DNA of 50,122 bases. Source: Streptomyces populi (lineage in GTDB: Bacteria; Actinomycetota; Actinomycetes; Streptomycetales; Streptomycetaceae). The translations under genes and the position numbers were made by a program. This document shows positions 48,653 to 50,122 of the stretch, piece by piece (the stretch's first letter is position 1; every line of letters starts with the position of its first letter). The notes under the pieces are model-generated. The model did no database searches and had not been told where the DNA came from. It worked only from the letters and a program-made list of their open reading frames with translations. The DNA is taken from the NCBI RefSeq assembly GCF_002911015.1, contig NZ_KZ626899.1, positions 1 to 50,122 of the forward strand. Reading direction: 5' to 3'.

Positions 48653-49891
48653 GTGAGCGATCAGACGCAGGCACAGTCTCAGGCGCAGGGGCCCACGGCA
48701 CGGCGGGTCGTCGTGGTGGGCGCGGGCATGGCCGGGGTGCAGACCGCTGTCGCCCTGCGCGAACAGGGCTTCACCGGCACCGTCACGCTGATCGGCGCGG
48801 AGCCGCATCAGCCCTACGACCGGCCACCGCTCTCCAAGGCCGTCCTGCTGGGCAAGGCCGAGGGCTCCGCCTTCGACGTCGACTTCGAGGCCCTGGACAT
48901 CGACCTCAGGCTGGGCAGCGAGGCGCTCGGCGTGCGCCCCGGCGACCACGAACTGGACACGGCCGCGGGACCCGTCCCGTACGACGTCCTGGTCGTCGCC
49001 ACCGGCGCCGAACCGATCCGGCTCCCCGGCGCCGAGGGCGTGCCCGGGGTGCATCTGCTGCGCACCCTGGACGACGCCGACCGGCTGCGTCCCGTCCTCG
49101 CCCGGCAGCACGACATCGTGGTGGTCGGCGCGGGCTGGATCGGCGCCGAGTTCGCCACCGCGGCGCGCGAGGCGGGCTGCGCGGTGACCGTCGTCGAGGC
49201 CGCCGACCGGCCGCTCGCCGGAGCGCTGCCCGCCGAGGTGGCCGCCCCGATGACCGCCTGGTACGCGGACAGCGGGGCCTCGCTGCGCACCGGCGCGCGC
49301 GTGGAGCGGATCGAACCCGGCGCGGTGGTTCTGGACGACGGCTCCCGGGTGCCCGCCGACGCCGTGGTCGTCGGGATCGGCGCGCGGCCCGCGACCGCCT
49401 GGATCGCCGGCTCCGGCATCGAACTCGGCGCGCACCGCGAGATCGTCGCCGACGACCACCTGCGCACCTCCCTGCCGGACGTCTACGCGGTGGGCGACTG
49501 CGCCTCCTTCCCCTCGGGACGCTACGAGGAGCGCCTGCTCGTCCACCACTGGGACAACGCCCTCCAGGGCCCGCGCACGGTCGCCCTGAACATCGTCGGC
49601 CAGACGCCCGCCGCCTACGACCCCGTGCCGTACTTCTGGTCGGAGCAGTTCGGCCGGTTCGTGCAGTACGTCGGCCACCACACGCCCGCCGACACCCTGG
49701 TGTGGCGCGGGGACCCCTCGGGCGCCTCCTGGTCGGTGTGCTGGCTGCGCGAGGCGCGGCTCGTCGCCCTCCTGGCGGTGGGCCGCCCGCGGGACCTCGC
49801 CCAGGGCCGCCGGCTGATCGAGGCGGGCGCCGCCATGGACCCGGAGCTGCTCGCGGACCCGTCGAGGCCGCTGAAGGGCGCCACGGTCTGA
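48653..49891 (+). CDS. FAD/NAD(P)H-dependent ferredoxin or rubredoxin reductase-like oxidoreductase
   Basis: 412 residues. FAD site VVVVGAGMAGVQTAVALRE, NAD(P)H site IVVVGAGWIGAEFATAAREAG, second FAD motif YAVGDCASF, and a C-terminal reductase domain (VPYFWSEQFGRFVQYVGHH). This is the putidaredoxin-reductase type that passes electrons from NAD(P)H to a ferredoxin; the partner is not nearby. The GTG at 48653 is chosen because TATGGT lies 6 nt upstream, suggesting a leaderless mRNA. Confidence 0.88.
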   Translation: MSDQTQAQSQAQGPTARRVVVVGAGMAGVQTAVALREQGFTGTVTLIGAEPHQPYDRPPLSKAVLLGKAEGSAFDVDFEALDIDLRLGSEALGVRPGDHELDTAAGPVPYDVLVVATGAEPIRLPGAEGVPGVHLLRTLDDADRLRPVLARQHDIVVVGAGWIGAEFATAAREAGCAVTVVEAADRPLAGALPAEVAAPMTAWYADSGASLRTGARVERIEPGAVVLDDGSRVPADAVVVGIGARPATAWIAGSGIELGAHREIVADDHLRTSLPDVYAVGDCASFPSGRYEERLLVHHWDNALQGPRTVALNIVGQTPAAYDPVPYFWSEQFGRFVQYVGHHTPADTLVWRGDPSGASWSVCWLREARLVALLAVGRPRDLAQGRRLIEAGAAMDPELLADPSRPLKGATV

Positions 49892-49977
49892 TCCGCCTCC
49901 CCTCCGTCTCCCCCTTCCGCCCCCGGGTCGGACGCCCTCGGCTTCCGGCTGTCGGTCCGGGATGGCAGGCTTGTCCC

Positions 49978-50122
49978 GTGACCGAGATTGACGCAAAGAC
50001 CGATGCTCTCGTCCCCGCCTGGCTCACCCTCCCCGACATCGCCGAACAGCTCGGCGTCGAGGTGACGCGCGTCCGGCAGCTGGTCAAGGAGGGCCAGCTG
50101 ATCGCCGTACGCCGTGGTGAGA
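49978..50122 (+). CDS. Rv2175c-like DNA-binding protein, N-terminal part (3' truncated by window)
   Basis: 48 codons are visible: VTEIDAKTDALVPAW, then a helix-turn-helix of the excisionase/MerR-like type (LTLPDIAEQLGVEVTRVRQLVKEGQLIAVRRGE). It matches the start of the Rv2175c family, a winged-helix DNA-binding protein that is a substrate of kinase PknL in M. tuberculosis. CAGGCT lies 6 nt before the GTG, again a leaderless pattern. The PASTA kinase gene at 43617-45557 is the natural candidate partner. Confidence 0.8.
   Translation, partial: MTEIDAKTDALVPAWLTLPDIAEQLGVEVTRVRQLVKEGQLIAVRRGE

Noticed and set aside
1..50122. tRNA genes, insertion sequences, phage genes, CRISPR arrays
   Set aside because: No CCA-ended cloverleaf, transposase motif, integrase, or regularly spaced repeat array was found; the only direct repeats are the 66-bp and 68-bp pairs.

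Overview
This is a high-G+C actinobacterial chromosome segment, almost certainly Streptomyces. The evidence is strong third-position G/C bias, many GTG starts, frequent leaderless starts preceded by TANNNT boxes, and the recognisable order ctaE-qcrCAB-trpD ... NlpC/P60 ... pimB-fadD ... glkA ... pfkA ... trpEG ... aroH-bfd-bfr ... PASTA kinase-thi genes. From memory, this order matches the S. coelicolor SCO2100s-2150s. In part it also matches the M. tuberculosis block Rv2175c-Rv2196 (ctaE, qcrCAB, trpD, NlpC/P60, pimB', fadD, SRPBCC, ArsA-like, PlsC, GT87, aroG, pknL, Rv2175c). It is core chromosome: I see no prophage, transposase, CRISPR array, tRNA or rRNA.

Layout. 1-5.8 kb: the end of an L,D-transpeptidase gene, a degenerate receiver protein, then the respiratory genes ctaE and qcrC-qcrA-qcrB (cytochrome c oxidase subunit III and the diheme c1, Rieske and cytochrome b subunits of the bc1-aa3 supercomplex), closed by a strong terminator. 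5.9-9.9 kb: trpD, a SAM-IV-type riboswitch driving a cysteine-desulfurase-like class V aminotransferase, a stand-alone Lrp/AsnC sensor domain and a rhomboid protease. 10-15.8 kb: a small zinc-ribbon protein, a coiled-coil NYN-domain protein, twin secreted NlpC/P60 hydrolases and a lipoprotein metallopeptidase. 15.8-17.7 kb: a PadR repressor divergent from a MATE exporter across a 43-bp palindrome. 17.7-25.5 kb: a GT87 mannosyltransferase, pimB', an acyl-CoA synthetase, a phosphoesterase, an SRPBCC protein and an ArsA-like protein with a degenerate P-loop. 25.6-35.3 kb: glucokinase glkA, an EEP-family hydrolase, an alpha/beta esterase, PlsC, a two-component system that looks like MacS/MacR, pfkA and a D-2-hydroxyacid dehydrogenase. 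35.2-40.2 kb: fused anthranilate synthase under a trp attenuator with a Trp-Trp-Trp leader peptide, a secreted DUF1906-like protein and type II DAHP synthase. 40.3-43.5 kb: iron storage (bfd with an iron box, bfr), a molybdopterin oxidoreductase, a His-rich DUF4396 protein behind a CsoR-type site, and endonuclease IV. 43.6-50.1 kb: a PASTA Ser/Thr kinase, the TPP-riboswitch-controlled thiO-thiS-thiG operon, a small hypothetical protein, an FAD reductase and the start of an Rv2175c-like DNA-binding protein.

The genes form several functional sets: terminal respiration (ctaE, qcrCAB), aromatic/tryptophan synthesis (aroH, trpEG, trpD), glucose entry to glycolysis and its end (glkA, pfkA, hydroxyacid dehydrogenase), envelope building (Ldt, NlpC/P60, GT87, PimB', PlsC, fadD), and metal and cofactor homeostasis (bfd/bfr, CsoR-type site, thi genes). 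I do not see an obviously new multi-gene system. The least explained signals are regulatory: a 21-bp perfect palindrome over the ctaE start, the PadR palindrome, an inverted repeat with a -10-like loop in front of the hydroxyacid dehydrogenase gene, a Crp-like site at pfkA, a CsoR-type site before the His-rich DUF4396 gene, a palindrome upstream of bfr, a tiny ORF behind the SAM riboswitch, and short dispersed repeats, one of which is translated inside a gene.
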